From Firmicutes bacterium UBA2058 (lineage in GTDB: Bacteria > Bacillota > Clostridia > Tissierellales > Sedimentibacteraceae), in NCBI GenBank assembly GCA_002332905.1, contig DDAM01000023.1, forward strand, positions 58,190 through 122,189: a stretch of 64,000 nt of DNA, read 5' to 3'. Within the stretch, counting starts at the first letter, position 1. Each line of letters begins with the position of its first letter. The position numbers and the translations under genes are program-made. The notes under the pieces were generated by a model, which worked only from the letters and a program-made list of their open reading frames with translations, did no database searches and was not told where the DNA came from. This document shows positions 51,910 to 62,127 of this stretch, piece after piece.

Positions 51910-53551
51910 CAAAAATATGTTAAAAATATATTTAAAAAATATATTTAAAATAAAAACTTCAATTAACGCAAATACATTTATATATTATTTTAAGCGCATT
52001 TGGCTAATAGGAAAAATACTACCAGATAGCATATATTCAAATATAAACTTAAAAAATATAATTTCAATTATAATAACTGTATTAATTCAAATAGGTAAGA
52101 TATTTATGAAAGCTGCTTATTTAATGCTAATGATATGGTATCCTATAATATTGTCTAGTAAAGCTTCATTGCCGACGGATAAAATAATAGCCTTGTTTGT
52201 CAATATATTTTTCTATTTAAGCTGCATATTAGGTGCCTTGCAGGATAGTGAAATATTTAAAATAACAAGAGAAAAATATGTTTGCTTAAAATACATGAAG
52301 ATGAATCCTAAAGATTATGTTTTCATAACTATGTCAACTAAGTACATAAATCATTTCGTATTTTATTTGCCTATTTTAGTCATAGGCTTGTTATTGCTTG
52401 GGGGTACAGTGTATCAAGCAATCGTAATGTGGCTTGCGCTTATTTGCTTTAGATTTATGGGAGAAGCTTTACAGCTTGTAGTATATGATAAAAAGAAAAT
52501 TATACTTTCGAGAAATACAGGTTTTGTTTGGATAGCTATAATAATTGGACTTGCACTAGCATATGTTCCACTATTATTAAAAGAGTTTTTTATAATAACT
52601 AACGTATTTTATAGCATACCATTTATTACATTATTTATAATACTTGGCGTACTTAGCTTTTATTATATTTATTTTGGATATAAAAAATATGATAGTAATA
52701 TTAAACAAACACTTGATATAAACTTTTTATTTTCTGTTGCTATGGAAAATGCACAGAAAAGTACATTTACAGATGTAGCAGTTAAGGAAAAAGATCTAGA
52801 TATATTAAGTGAAAAAGACAAAAAGGATTATGGAATAATTGAGAAAATGTCTGGATTTTCTTATTTAAATGCAATTTTCTTTAAAAGACATAAAAGACAA
52901 ATTATAAAACCTGTAATTATAAGAATTCTTATAATTATGATATTATTTGCTGTTGGAGTTGTTATAAAATATATCGCACCTAATGGAGCAATTGAGATTG
53001 CAAAGTATTTAGTAAGCTCCTTGCCAATGTTTGTTTTTATAATGTATTTTATGTCCACAGCTGAAAAAGCATGCCGTGCAATGTTTTTTAACTGTGACAT
53101 AAGTCTTTTAAGATACGGATTTTACAGACAGCCAAAAACAGTGCTGCAAAATTTTAATGTTAGATTGCTTCGTATTGTATCCTACAATCTTATGATAGCA
53201 GCAACACTTAGCTTAGCGATTTTAGCTTTTGCGGCATTATGTAATATAAATGTTTTAACAATTGATATAGCAATGCTTGTTTTAGCTATAATTTTGATTT
53301 CAATATTTTTCTCTGTACATCATTTATTTATGTATTATATTTTTCAACCGTATACAACAGAGCTAAATGTTAAAAATCCATTTTTTAATATAATAAACAG
53401 CATAGTGTATTTTATATGCTTTATGTGCATGCAAATTGAAACCGCTAGCAGTATATTTACTTTGTGTGTTTTAGCCTTTACTATATTGTATATAGCAGTA
53501 GCACTGATAATAGTATATAAAAAAGCACATAAAACATTTAGGGTTAAATAA
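51893..53551 (+). CDS. ABC transporter permease, large membrane protein
   Basis: 552 aa with roughly ten to twelve hydrophobic helices (clusters at about 60-85, 95-115, 145-190, 200-225, 235-265, 340-395, 445-545). A cytoplasmic segment (about 270-335) separates the halves. It has no recognised motif beyond its place after an ATPase gene, which it overlaps by 17 nt. Starts at ATG 51887, 51893 and 51899 are all possible; 51893 has the best spacing to AAGGGA. Called a permease by context. Confidence 0.7.
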   Translation: MDMINNKNMLKIYLKNIFKIKTSINANTFIYYFKRIWLIGKILPDSIYSNINLKNIISIIITVLIQIGKIFMKAAYLMLMIWYPIILSSKASLPTDKIIALFVNIFFYLSCILGALQDSEIFKITREKYVCLKYMKMNPKDYVFITMSTKYINHFVFYLPILVIGLLLLGGTVYQAIVMWLALICFRFMGEALQLVVYDKKKIILSRNTGFVWIAIIIGLALAYVPLLLKEFFIITNVFYSIPFITLFIILGVLSFYYIYFGYKKYDSNIKQTLDINFLFSVAMENAQKSTFTDVAVKEKDLDILSEKDKKDYGIIEKMSGFSYLNAIFFKRHKRQIIKPVIIRILIIMILFAVGVVIKYIAPNGAIEIAKYLVSSLPMFVFIMYFMSTAEKACRAMFFNCDISLLRYGFYRQPKTVLQNFNVRLLRIVSYNLMIAATLSLAILAFAALCNINVLTIDIAMLVLAIILISIFFSVHHLFMYYIFQPYTTELNVKNPFFNIINSIVYFICFMCMQIETASSIFTLCVLAFTILYIAVALIIVYKKAHKTFRVK

Positions 53552-53720
53552 TTTATACTTATCCTGATTATAAAAAAGGTTTTAATGAGGGATTAGTATT
53601 ATTAATGAAATATTAATAAATTATTAATTGTTTATTAATTGACAATGTTAACTAATTGATTTACCATATAAATGACGAATAATGTATTATTTTGTCATAT
53701 AAACAATTAAGGAGTCGGGC

Positions 53721-54401
53721 ATGGAGAGTGTAAAAGTAATAAAAAAAATAGACTATGAAAAATCCTTCGCAAGTGGACTTAATTTTTATAAGCTGTTTTG
53801 GGTCTTTTTCATAGGTTGTATTATGGGGGTAGTGGTCGAAACAATATGGTGTTTAGTTACTGGATTTCATATTGAAAGTAGAACAGGATTAATATATGGT
53901 CCTTTTAATTTGGTATATGGTTTTGGCACGTTGTTTATGACTATAGGGTTATATTGGCTTAGAAATAAAAGTGATAGGTGGATTATTATTGGGGGAACAA
54001 TAATTGGTGGAGCATTTGAATATGCTTGTAGCTGGGTACAGGAGATGATATTTGGAACAGTTTCTTGGGATTATAGCCAATATCCATTCAACCTAAATGG
54101 ACGAATATGCTTGCTTTATTCACTGTTTTGGGGGATATTAGCACTAGTATGGCTTAAACACTTATTACCACTACTTACTAAATATATTGAAAAGATACCA
54201 AATCATATTGGCAAATCTTTAACATTTATTCTATTACTATTCATGATTTTTAATGTATTTATGTCATCAATCGTCGTTGTAAGATTAGTTGATAGACGAA
54301 ATTCTGTACCAGCATCAAATTTGCTGGAAGAGTACATAGATAGAAAATACACAGATGAGAGAGTAAAAAAAATTTATCCTCATATGAGATTTATTGAATA
54401 A
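53721..54401 (+). CDS. CmpB-like (putative ABC-transporter type IV) membrane protein
   Basis: 226 aa with about five membrane segments. The family segment GIIMGVVVETIWC-like (here FFIGCIMGVVVETIW), RTGLIYGPFNLVYGFG and FEYACSWVQEMIFGTVSWDYS identify the Pfam CmpB family (ABC_trans_CmpB), whose role is not established. SD AAGGAG. It has its own upstream region with a TTGACA box (53639-53644) and a hairpin ATGACGAATAAT/ATTATTTTGTCAT before the start. Probably monocistronic. Confidence 0.8.
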   Translation: MESVKVIKKIDYEKSFASGLNFYKLFWVFFIGCIMGVVVETIWCLVTGFHIESRTGLIYGPFNLVYGFGTLFMTIGLYWLRNKSDRWIIIGGTIIGGAFEYACSWVQEMIFGTVSWDYSQYPFNLNGRICLLYSLFWGILALVWLKHLLPLLTKYIEKIPNHIGKSLTFILLLFMIFNVFMSSIVVVRLVDRRNSVPASNLLEEYIDRKYTDERVKKIYPHMRFIE

Positions 54402-54423
54402 TACTAATAACTACATATAAAAA

Positions 54424-54470
54424 TAATGAGGTTGTAAAATTATTTTTTATTATTAACAACCTCATTTTTA
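54424..54470. terminator. Terminator between convergent genes
   Basis: AATGAGGTTGT/ACAACCTCATT stem with a 20-nt AT-rich loop, then TTTT on the plus strand. It may also act for the minus-strand operon ending at 54569. Confidence 0.8.
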
Positions 54471-54568
54471 TTTCTTATGTAACTCCATAGCTTATTGAAA
54501 GAATATAATTTTTTATTTGAAGAATACTATCATGTACAAAATTACGCTGCTACAATAAACGACAAAAG

Positions 54569-56434
54569 TCAATATTCATTTACATAATATTTTGCTTGAG
54601 CGTTCCACAGATGTGCATATAAATTATCTGTATCTTCTATAAGTTCATCATGGCTTCCTCTTTGAATAATTGATCCTTCATCAAATACAATTATATCATC
54701 ACAAAATCTACAGCTGCTCATTCTGTGAGATATGTAAATACTTGTTTTATCCTTAACTAATTCATTAAATCTAGAGTATATTTCATACTCGCTTATTGGA
54801 TCTAGCGCTGCAGTTGGTTCATCTAGTATGACAAATGCAGCATCCTTGTACAGTGCTCTAGCTATAGCAATTTTTTGCGCTTCACCACCGCTTATTTCAA
54901 CACCACCCTCGTCGTACTTATATAAAGGAGTTTTAAGATTCTCAGGCATTTCTTCAACTCTATCTTTTATCCCAGCTAATTCAAGGCATTTCCAAACTAT
55001 TTCTTCCTCAGGAGTTACGCTTGAAGCAACATTTTGGTCAAGAGGGAAGGCAAACAGGTTAAAGTCTTGAAATACTACGCCAAATAGACTTAAGTATTCT
55101 ATGTAGTTGTATTTTCTTATATCTATTCCATTTAAAGTTATATAGCCCTCAGTTGGTTCATATAGTCTACATAGAAGCTTTATAAAGGTTGTTTTGCCTG
55201 CACCGTTTCTACCTACAACAGCCATTTTGTTTTTCAAAGTAAGTTTGCAGGACACATGATTTAGTACCTTTTCGTCTCTACCGGGATAACTAAATGACAC
55301 ATCATGAAATTCAATTTCATATACGTTATCATTTCTTTTTTCAATTGGTATAGTTCCAGTTTGGCGTTTATTTTCTATTTCCATGAATTCATTATAATAT
55401 TTCATAAAATTACATTGCACACGAACTTCATCATTATAGGTTATAAATTGAATTATAGCACTATTAAGCTGAGAAATTGCACCTATATATTTTGTTAAAG
55501 CTCCTATAGTTATAGCATTAGCTAAAACTTTAAGTATTACAAAGGTGTATGCAAACATTATTGAAAAACCGCTGATTAAGGAATTCGTATATGCTTGTTT
55601 TTTTAAAAGCGCAAAAAATTCTGTGTATATAGTTTTACTTAAAAATATATTATGCTCTCTTTCTTCCTTTTCTATCATATTAGCCATATTAAATAAACGT
55701 ATTACTTTTCCCTTTGAAAAATCCATAATTATTTGATTAAGGAAGTAAGAAAAACGTCTTTCAGCCTTCATTTGTATTTCAAACACAGCTATACTTTTAT
55801 CGTTAAAGTATTTAGCTAAAGATAAATTTGTGTAAGCATTTATGAATAAAAATATAAACATAGTAATGAATGATATAGGTACAGATGTAATGATTTTTAA
55901 AAATGAATGTTCACTAACTGGTAGTTTTAAACATAACCCTATAACTATAATTATCGATGTTAATATAGATACTACTGATTCTAATAATAAACCATAATTA
56001 GTTAGCAGATAACCGAATCCTCCTCTGTGCTGCATTGAAAAGTCTGCAGAATTCAAGATTTCCAATGTTTTAGGTATTTCCAGAGTTTCATAGTCTAATA
56101 CCAATGCATGTGTTCTAATAGCTATTAGAACATATTGATTAACCTTTATTGATTTAATATCGCATAATCTCTTTAAAATATCCAATAAAATACCAATTAT
56201 TAAATTCCCTGCAATTATACCAATGATAAACATAATTGTTAAATTATAATCCTTCTCTATAATTGAATCAATAATATATGCAGATAAAAATATATTAATA
56301 AAAGGAAATAAAGATTTTACCGTTGAATGTAATATAAATAATGGTATAGCAGATGAATCAGCATTATGTATTAATTTTAATGTTTTAAATCCTTCCTTAT
56401 GGAAGAATAAAGAGCCAGATAATTTTTTAAGCAT
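54569..56434 (-). CDS. ABC exporter half-transporter (second of pair)
   Basis: 621 aa: membrane domain about 25-335, ATPase domain about 375-610. Walker A GRNGAGKTT, signature ISGGEAQK, Walker B VILDEPTAALDP and switch histidine YISHRMSS are all canonical. It overlaps the preceding gene by 8 nt and so is translationally coupled with it. Together they resemble exporters controlled by Agr-like two-component systems, often for peptide antibiotics or bacteriocin immunity. The substrate is not deducible. It ends the four-gene minus-strand operon. Confidence 0.9.
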   Translation of the reverse strand: MLKKLSGSLFFHKEGFKTLKLIHNADSSAIPLFILHSTVKSLFPFINIFLSAYIIDSIIEKDYNLTIMFIIGIIAGNLIIGILLDILKRLCDIKSIKVNQYVLIAIRTHALVLDYETLEIPKTLEILNSADFSMQHRGGFGYLLTNYGLLLESVVSILTSIIIVIGLCLKLPVSEHSFLKIITSVPISFITMFIFLFINAYTNLSLAKYFNDKSIAVFEIQMKAERRFSYFLNQIIMDFSKGKVIRLFNMANMIEKEEREHNIFLSKTIYTEFFALLKKQAYTNSLISGFSIMFAYTFVILKVLANAITIGALTKYIGAISQLNSAIIQFITYNDEVRVQCNFMKYYNEFMEIENKRQTGTIPIEKRNDNVYEIEFHDVSFSYPGRDEKVLNHVSCKLTLKNKMAVVGRNGAGKTTFIKLLCRLYEPTEGYITLNGIDIRKYNYIEYLSLFGVVFQDFNLFAFPLDQNVASSVTPEEEIVWKCLELAGIKDRVEEMPENLKTPLYKYDEGGVEISGGEAQKIAIARALYKDAAFVILDEPTAALDPISEYEIYSRFNELVKDKTSIYISHRMSSCRFCDDIIVFDEGSIIQRGSHDELIEDTDNLYAHLWNAQAKYYVNEY

Positions 56435-58235
56435 TTTCGTCTACCTCCTTTTGATAATAATGAGACTGAATTTCAAACATTCTTGCATATTCACCACCTA
56501 GACTTATAAGTTCGTCATGTGTGCCTGATTCTATTATTTTTCCGCTCTTCATAAATAGTATTCTGTCACAAAAACGTGTAGAACTGAGTCTGTGTGATAT
56601 AAATATGCTTGTTTTATCATTTATTAAAGTATTATATTTCTCGTACATTTCGCTTTCAGCTATTGGATCAAGTGCTGCTGTTGGTTCATCTAGAATTATG
56701 ACCGGGCTATCCTTATATAATGCCCTTGCAAGCATTAGTTTTTGCATTTCACCGCCTGAAAATACTATTCCATCATCATCAAATTCCTTAAGCATATTTG
56801 TATTTTCCTTTTTTGGAAGCGAATTTATCTTCTCTTCTAATCCGGATAACTTGATACATTTATGTAATTTTGTATAGTCTATATCATCATTGAATGTGCA
56901 AGCAATATTTTGAGCTATAGTATATGCAATAGCGAATATATCCTGAAATACTACACTGAATATTTTGTAATAATCTTTTATGTTAATATCTTTAGAATTT
57001 ACATTATCTATATAAATATTACCATTGTCAGGCAGGTATAAACCACATAATAATTTTATAAGTGTTGTTTTTCCTGCACCATTTGCTCCAACTATTGCGA
57101 GCTTCTCTCCTTTTTTTATTGTTAAACTTAAATTTTCAAACAAAGTTTCGTCTGATTCAGGATAATTAAAACTAACGTTATCAAGCTTTAAGTCATATGT
57201 TGTTTTTTCAGATAATTTTACACCATCACCACGGTTGCTTTGCTCTTTAGTTGATATATAAGATAGATAATCCTGTACATATACATTATTTTTTTGCATG
57301 TATACATATTTGTCAAAAGCTTGTTTAATGAATCCTCCAACACCTGAAACTACACCAAGGTATAGAGTAAATGATGCTATATCCATTCCATTTTTTACAC
57401 TGTATAAAAGATATCCGTATACGATGATGCTTTGTATGCAGAATATAAATCTTTCTAATATTTCAATTAATAAATATCTTCTATATTCTTTTTGATACCA
57501 GTGAATTCTCAAATCAACTAAGCTATAGTATAACTTTACAAACCAATTTTGTATTTTATAAAGTCTTATGTCCTTACCATTTTTTATATTAACAGATTGT
57601 GTTCTTAGGTATCTTATTTTTTTATCAATAGGTGCCCAAGTATCCTTGTTAGTTTCTATCCATCTTATATTTTTAGTATGTGCATAAATACTAAAAATAG
57701 GTGAAATAATTAAAAGTAACATTATAAATAGATTTAATTTTACAGCAAATAAGATATACATAATTAATAAAAAGCTATTTATAATAAAAGTTCTTGAACC
57801 TTCTAAAAGTGCAGTGAATCCAATATCATCGTTCTGATATACTGCAGTAAGTGCTTTTTCAATTTCATTTTTCTTTTGTTGACTATCAATATTGATAAAA
57901 TCAGTATCTAATATTTTATGATCAATTTCATAGCCAGCTTTTAATCTGAATATAAACATTGAATATAATGAGTTCATTTCCAGAACCTTGTTTAAATAAT
58001 TTAATATGAGGAGTATTAGTGCATATCCCATAATGATTAGTAAAGTATTTAAAAAATAAACTTTTTCAACTAATAACAATATTACAACACTAGGTAGTGC
58101 CATTGTTAAAAATGGGATTATGATTGATAGAATCACGATACCTATTGATATAAAATAGTACTTGCTTTCTCCATAATCCTTTATTTTTTTCCAAGTATAT
58201 ATAGTGTTTTTTAGTAAAGAATTTTTCTTTTCCAT
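56427..58235 (-). CDS. ABC exporter half-transporter (first of pair)
   Basis: 602 aa: membrane domain about 20-325, ATPase domain about 355-590. Walker A GANGAGKTT, signature FSGGEMQK, Walker B IILDEPTAALDP and switch histidine FISHRLSS are intact. Unlike the MarR-controlled exporter, both subunits of this pair keep catalytic glutamate and histidine. The start is the ATG at 58235 (9 nt from GAGGTG) in preference to the GTG at 58247, which is part of that site. The upstream region has LytTR-type repeats. Confidence 0.9.
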   Translation of the reverse strand: MEKKNSLLKNTIYTWKKIKDYGESKYYFISIGIVILSIIIPFLTMALPSVVILLLVEKVYFLNTLLIIMGYALILLILNYLNKVLEMNSLYSMFIFRLKAGYEIDHKILDTDFINIDSQQKKNEIEKALTAVYQNDDIGFTALLEGSRTFIINSFLLIMYILFAVKLNLFIMLLLIISPIFSIYAHTKNIRWIETNKDTWAPIDKKIRYLRTQSVNIKNGKDIRLYKIQNWFVKLYYSLVDLRIHWYQKEYRRYLLIEILERFIFCIQSIIVYGYLLYSVKNGMDIASFTLYLGVVSGVGGFIKQAFDKYVYMQKNNVYVQDYLSYISTKEQSNRGDGVKLSEKTTYDLKLDNVSFNYPESDETLFENLSLTIKKGEKLAIVGANGAGKTTLIKLLCGLYLPDNGNIYIDNVNSKDINIKDYYKIFSVVFQDIFAIAYTIAQNIACTFNDDIDYTKLHKCIKLSGLEEKINSLPKKENTNMLKEFDDDGIVFSGGEMQKLMLARALYKDSPVIILDEPTAALDPIAESEMYEKYNTLINDKTSIFISHRLSSTRFCDRILFMKSGKIIESGTHDELISLGGEYARMFEIQSHYYQKEVDENA

Positions 58236-58257
58236 TTCTTTAATCACCTCAGGATTT

Positions 58258-58320
58258 ATTATACAAAAATATATATAACTATAAAAAAATCATGCACGAA
58301 TTGCATAAAATCGTGCACGA
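58258..58320 (-). promoter_or_regulatory. LytTR-type direct repeats and -10 box before the ABC exporter genes
   Basis: Two direct repeats TCRTGCACGA on the plus strand (58290-58299 and 58311-58320) at exactly 21-bp period, the spacing used by AgrA/VirR-type LytTR proteins. On the minus strand a TATAAT box lies at 58263-58258 and no good -35 box follows, as expected for an activated promoter. Confidence 0.7.
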
Positions 58321-58324
58321 AATG

Positions 58325-59494
58325 TTAATTGTCAGCTAGTGGTATTGTTACCTCACATGCAAATATTCCCGGTTCGTTTTGCAAATTTAAATAGCCGTTA
58401 TATTTATCAACTAGAATTTTAACACGCTTCATACCTAGACCGTGTTCTCCACGTTTTGTAGAAATATAGTTTCTTTCATTAAAATCAAGCTCTTCCTTTG
58501 CTGAGTTTTGAATTGATATATATAGTTGTTTTTTTAGCATAGCTATGTAAATTCTTATAAATCTTTTATCCTCGTCAATCTTCATACAAGACTCAGTTGC
58601 ATTGTCAAGTAAATTTCCAAGAATGACACACATGTCAATATCTGTTATCACAAGTTTTTCAGGTAGTTCAGCTTTGCATTTAACATCTATACTTTTATTT
58701 TCAGCTATAGATATTTTACTGTTTAATATAGCATCTGCCATTAGATTTCCTGATTTTACATAAGAATCCACACGTTTTAAATCATTCTCTAGTTCTAATA
58801 GATACTTTTGCACCTCATCTAGTTGATTAAGTGCCAAATGAGCCTTTATAGTTTGTAAATGGTTGTGATAATCGTGTCTCCAACCTCTCATATTAAGATA
58901 TATGTTTTTTATTTCTTCATATTGGTTATGTAGTACATTTTGTTGAAAGTGTCTGGTGCTTTTTTCAAAGCTAGCTTGATAGCTTTGAAATATAAATTCC
59001 AATATAAAAAATAATAGTGTTGATAATAAAAACATTAAAGCATTTATATTGTTATTTTTATATATAATTGTTGTAGCAATAATAATTAAATAGGTTAATG
59101 CGACAAAAATACCATTTACAATATTTAAACATTTTCTTTGGTTTGATAATAATATAAAGCATAGCAAAAGCATAAGCTCATATACTAATAGGTAAGATAG
59201 ACTGCTAGATAATATTAAAAGCATTATTGCAGTAACTAAACCATATGATGAAACCTTATACCATTGAAATACAAAAGGTTCCTCGTCATAAAACAAATCA
59301 AAAAGTATCATGATTAAAGATATTAATATCCATCCCGCAAATTCACATTTAAATAAATAGCTAATTGATAATGTAAGAATACATAATATAAATGCTATAA
59401 TTGTTTTTATTTTTCCTTTTTGAATATTAGCTATATTATATGTATAGTAAAAATATAATACAATTAGAATAGTGTTAAAAACTATAGCTACCAC
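58325..59494 (-). CDS. AgrC-like sensor histidine kinase (GHKL)
   Basis: 389 aa. Five or six membrane helices in residues 1-175, then a cytoplasmic kinase with the phospho-acceptor histidine in GWRHDYHNHLQ, N-box LGNLLDNATESC and the G-box HGLGMKRV. This is the quorum/peptide-sensing HPK10-type layout. The GTG start overlaps the end of the regulator gene, which ends in GEMW and TAG. Partner of the LytTR regulator; no AgrD-like signal peptide gene was found nearby, so it may sense an antimicrobial peptide instead. Confidence 0.9.
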   Translation of the reverse strand: MVAIVFNTILIVLYFYYTYNIANIQKGKIKTIIAFILCILTLSISYLFKCEFAGWILISLIMILFDLFYDEEPFVFQWYKVSSYGLVTAIMLLILSSSLSYLLVYELMLLLCFILLSNQRKCLNIVNGIFVALTYLIIIATTIIYKNNNINALMFLLSTLLFFILEFIFQSYQASFEKSTRHFQQNVLHNQYEEIKNIYLNMRGWRHDYHNHLQTIKAHLALNQLDEVQKYLLELENDLKRVDSYVKSGNLMADAILNSKISIAENKSIDVKCKAELPEKLVITDIDMCVILGNLLDNATESCMKIDEDKRFIRIYIAMLKKQLYISIQNSAKEELDFNERNYISTKRGEHGLGMKRVKILVDKYNGYLNLQNEPGIFACEVTIPLADN

Positions 59495-60207
59495 ATTTCA
59501 CCTCTATAATAATTTAAAAAAGCTTTATTTAGTTCCTCCCATTTTCCACGTGCTATTGGAATAATAGTGTTATTAATTTTTACATCATTTTTTGAAATAG
59601 AATCTATGTGCAATATATTGATTATATATGATCGATGACATTTATAGAAAAAATTTCCGGTTAATTCATTTTCAACTGCACTAATACCTTTTTTTGCTTG
59701 ATATGTTCCATTATCTGTATATAAATATGTGTTGTGCTTGATACTTTCTATATATTGTATATCCTTTTCATTTAATCTTATAAGCTCGTTATTTATTTGA
59801 ATAACTATTTGAGGCTCTTTTATTTGAATGTTATCATAAGCTCTGCTAAGTGCAATTTTAAGATTTTTTTCATTAACTGGCTTTAAAATATAGTCAACAG
59901 CTTGTACATGATAACCTTCAAATACAAAATCTTTAATACCAGTGATAAATATTATGGAAACATTATCTCCGATTTCTCGTAGCCTTTTAGCTAAACTAAT
60001 TCCACTAAGCTCTTTCATCTGAATGTCTAAAAGCAATATATCATAATTTTTATTATCTTCATAGGAAAACAAAAAAGCCTCGGAACTTGAATATGTATTT
60101 ATTGAAGCTTGTATTTTATTATCACTAAGCCAAGCAGTACAGTATTTTTTTAATAAATCTAATTGAAGCTTTTCATCGTCACATATAGCTATTTTTAACT
60201 TGTTCAC
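59488..60207 (-). CDS. AgrA-like LytTR response regulator
   Basis: 239 aa. The receiver domain (1-120) has ICDDE at 8-12, phospho-acceptor D62 in ILLLDIQM, and FITG plus the conserved lysine in VDYILKP. The LytTR DNA-binding domain (about 140-235) has the family pattern, with YIESIKHNTYLYTDNGTY and the FFYKCHRSYIIN segment. The start is a GTG at 60207 with a weak ribosome site. It probably activates the exporter genes through the direct repeats at 58290-58320. Confidence 0.93.
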   Translation of the reverse strand: MNKLKIAICDDEKLQLDLLKKYCTAWLSDNKIQASINTYSSSEAFLFSYEDNKNYDILLLDIQMKELSGISLAKRLREIGDNVSIIFITGIKDFVFEGYHVQAVDYILKPVNEKNLKIALSRAYDNIQIKEPQIVIQINNELIRLNEKDIQYIESIKHNTYLYTDNGTYQAKKGISAVENELTGNFFYKCHRSYIINILHIDSISKNDVKINNTIIPIARGKWEELNKAFLNYYRGEMW

Positions 60208-60480
60208 CGCTTTTTTACCACTTTCTTTGATTATACATGTACATTTGAGGTAGTTATATCATAGTTTCAAACTACGCATAGTCTTGCTTTGCAAGACATT
60301 TGCCATTTATCATAATCTCAACTGCGTTATGTCATTTACGATATTATACTATATAAAGTTCATAAATTCTATAATCTAAAATATATTATGTAGAATTGTT
60401 AAAAATGCATATAATATTAAGCATTGACATAATTACAGTGTACATTTAAACTATATATTAATGATATATATAAGGATAGG
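60208..60480. promoter_or_regulatory. Divergent intergenic region with cls promoter
   Basis: Sigma-A promoter for the rightward gene: TTGACA (60424-60429), 17 nt, TAAACT (60447-60452). A GTCTTGC-TTT-GCAAGAC hairpin (60281-60297) and AGTTTCAAACT (60263-60273) lie toward the regulator gene, with no clear promoter for it. Nothing resembling the 21-bp LytTR repeats is seen here. Confidence 0.65.
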
Positions 60481-61944
60481 ATGAATAGTATGTTTGATAT
60501 ATTTGGACCAATTACGATTGCTTATTTGTTAAATATAATTTTATCGTTTGTCATTATATTTATGGAAAGAAAGGATTCCACTGCAACTCTGGCTTGGCTT
60601 TTAGTTTTGTTGCTTTTTCCTGGTGTCGGATTTTTTTTGTATCTTTTGTTGTCTCAAAATTTCAGTAGGAAAAAATTATTTACCATGAAAGCAAATGCAA
60701 AAAGGACATTTGGAGACTTTTTGAAGGTCCAACAGGAAAATTTTAATTCTGGAAAACTGATGTTTAAGGATAAAAATATTGAAGCGCATAGAGATATAAT
60801 AAAAATGAACTTGTTTAGAAATCATTCATTTTTTACTCAAAATAATGATGTGCAAATTTTTACTGATGGCAATAAAAAATTTGAAGAGTTATTTAAGTGC
60901 ATAGAAAATGCTAATGAAAGTGTTCACGTATTATATTACATAATAAAAAATGATGATTTAGGTAAAAAGCTTATTGATTTATTAGAAAAAAAGGCAAGTG
61001 AGGGTGTTGAAGTTAGGTTTTTATATGATTCCATAGGAGGACGAAAATTAAAAAAACAGGATGTTCAAGGAATTATTGATGCTGGAGGAAGGGTAGGAAA
61101 ATTTTTCTCAAGTATTTTTAAGCATTTAAACTTTAAGATAAACTATAGAAACCACAGGAAAATAGTTGTTATTGATGGAATAATCGGTTTTGTAGGTGGA
61201 TTTAATGTTGGAAATGAATATTTGGGACTAAATAAGAAATTTGGTTACTGGAGAGATACTCATATAAAGATAATAGGAGCGGCTGTTACTGATTTACAAA
61301 GACGTTTCTTCCTTGATTGGGGTAACGCTACAAAGGAAGACCTAAATTACCAGCCTAAATATTTTCCACAAATGACGGAAGAGGAAGTAGATGGTGATGC
61401 TGCTATACAAATAGTTACAAGTGGACCAGATGGAAGAGATGAAACAATAAAGCAAAATTATGTTAAACTTATTAGTTCTGCACAAAAAAGCATCTACATT
61501 CAAACACCATATTTTGCACCAGATGCAAGTGTTATGGAGGCAATTAAAATTGCTGCTTTGTCAGGTGTGGATGTAAGAATTATGATACCAAATAAGCCGG
61601 ATCATATGTTTGTTTATTGGGCTACATATTATTATGTTGGTGAGCTTTTAAAATATGGAGTTAAAGTCTACACCTATGAAAATGGTTTTCTACATGCTAA
61701 AACAGTAGTAATTGACAGCGTAGTATCATCAGTTGGAACAGCAAACTTTGATGTTAGAAGTTTTAAACTTAATTTTGAGGTCATAGCCATAATTTATGAT
61801 ACAATGAAATCAACTGAGTTGAAAAATATTTTTGAAGAAGATATAAATTACTCATTAGAATTAACAAATGAACTATATTTACAAAGAGGTATAGTTATTA
61901 AATTTAAAGAATCTATATCAAGATTATTATCACCTTTGTTATAA
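60481..61944 (+). CDS. cls: Cardiolipin synthase
   Basis: 487 aa. Two N-terminal membrane helices (about 8-28 and 36-57) and two phospholipase-D domains, with HKD motifs H225/K227/D232 (HRKIVVID) and H405/K407/D412 (HAKTVVID). It condenses two phosphatidylglycerol molecules into cardiolipin at the membrane. Length and layout match bacterial Cls. The ATG at 60481 follows AAGGATAGG; a second ATG at 60490 is possible. Own promoter and terminator, so probably monocistronic. Confidence 0.95.
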   Translation: MNSMFDIFGPITIAYLLNIILSFVIIFMERKDSTATLAWLLVLLLFPGVGFFLYLLLSQNFSRKKLFTMKANAKRTFGDFLKVQQENFNSGKLMFKDKNIEAHRDIIKMNLFRNHSFFTQNNDVQIFTDGNKKFEELFKCIENANESVHVLYYIIKNDDLGKKLIDLLEKKASEGVEVRFLYDSIGGRKLKKQDVQGIIDAGGRVGKFFSSIFKHLNFKINYRNHRKIVVIDGIIGFVGGFNVGNEYLGLNKKFGYWRDTHIKIIGAAVTDLQRRFFLDWGNATKEDLNYQPKYFPQMTEEEVDGDAAIQIVTSGPDGRDETIKQNYVKLISSAQKSIYIQTPYFAPDASVMEAIKIAALSGVDVRIMIPNKPDHMFVYWATYYYVGELLKYGVKVYTYENGFLHAKTVVIDSVVSSVGTANFDVRSFKLNFEVIAIIYDTMKSTELKNIFEEDINYSLELTNELYLQRGIVIKFKESISRLLSPLL

Positions 61945-61950
61945 GATGAA

Positions 61951-61980
61951 AATAGCTACAAAATATGTGGTTATTTTTAT
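61951..61980 (+). terminator. Terminator after cls
   Basis: AATAGCTAC/GTGGTTATT stem with two G-U pairs and a 7-nt loop, then a T-rich run. Confidence 0.7.
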
Positions 61981-62127
61981 CTTTTTTTATTTATATTTCA
62001 ATTATATAAAATATATTCTTAAATTTCCATATATAGTGGGTTGTATTATACACACTTATAACATAAAGTAATAAAATAACTTACTCATGCATATGAATGC
62101 ATTAATTTTACATAATGGAGATTTAGG

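Noticed and set aside
54569..58235. Bacteriocin gene cluster
   Set aside because: No precursor peptide, modification enzyme or peptidase domain was found around the exporter genes.
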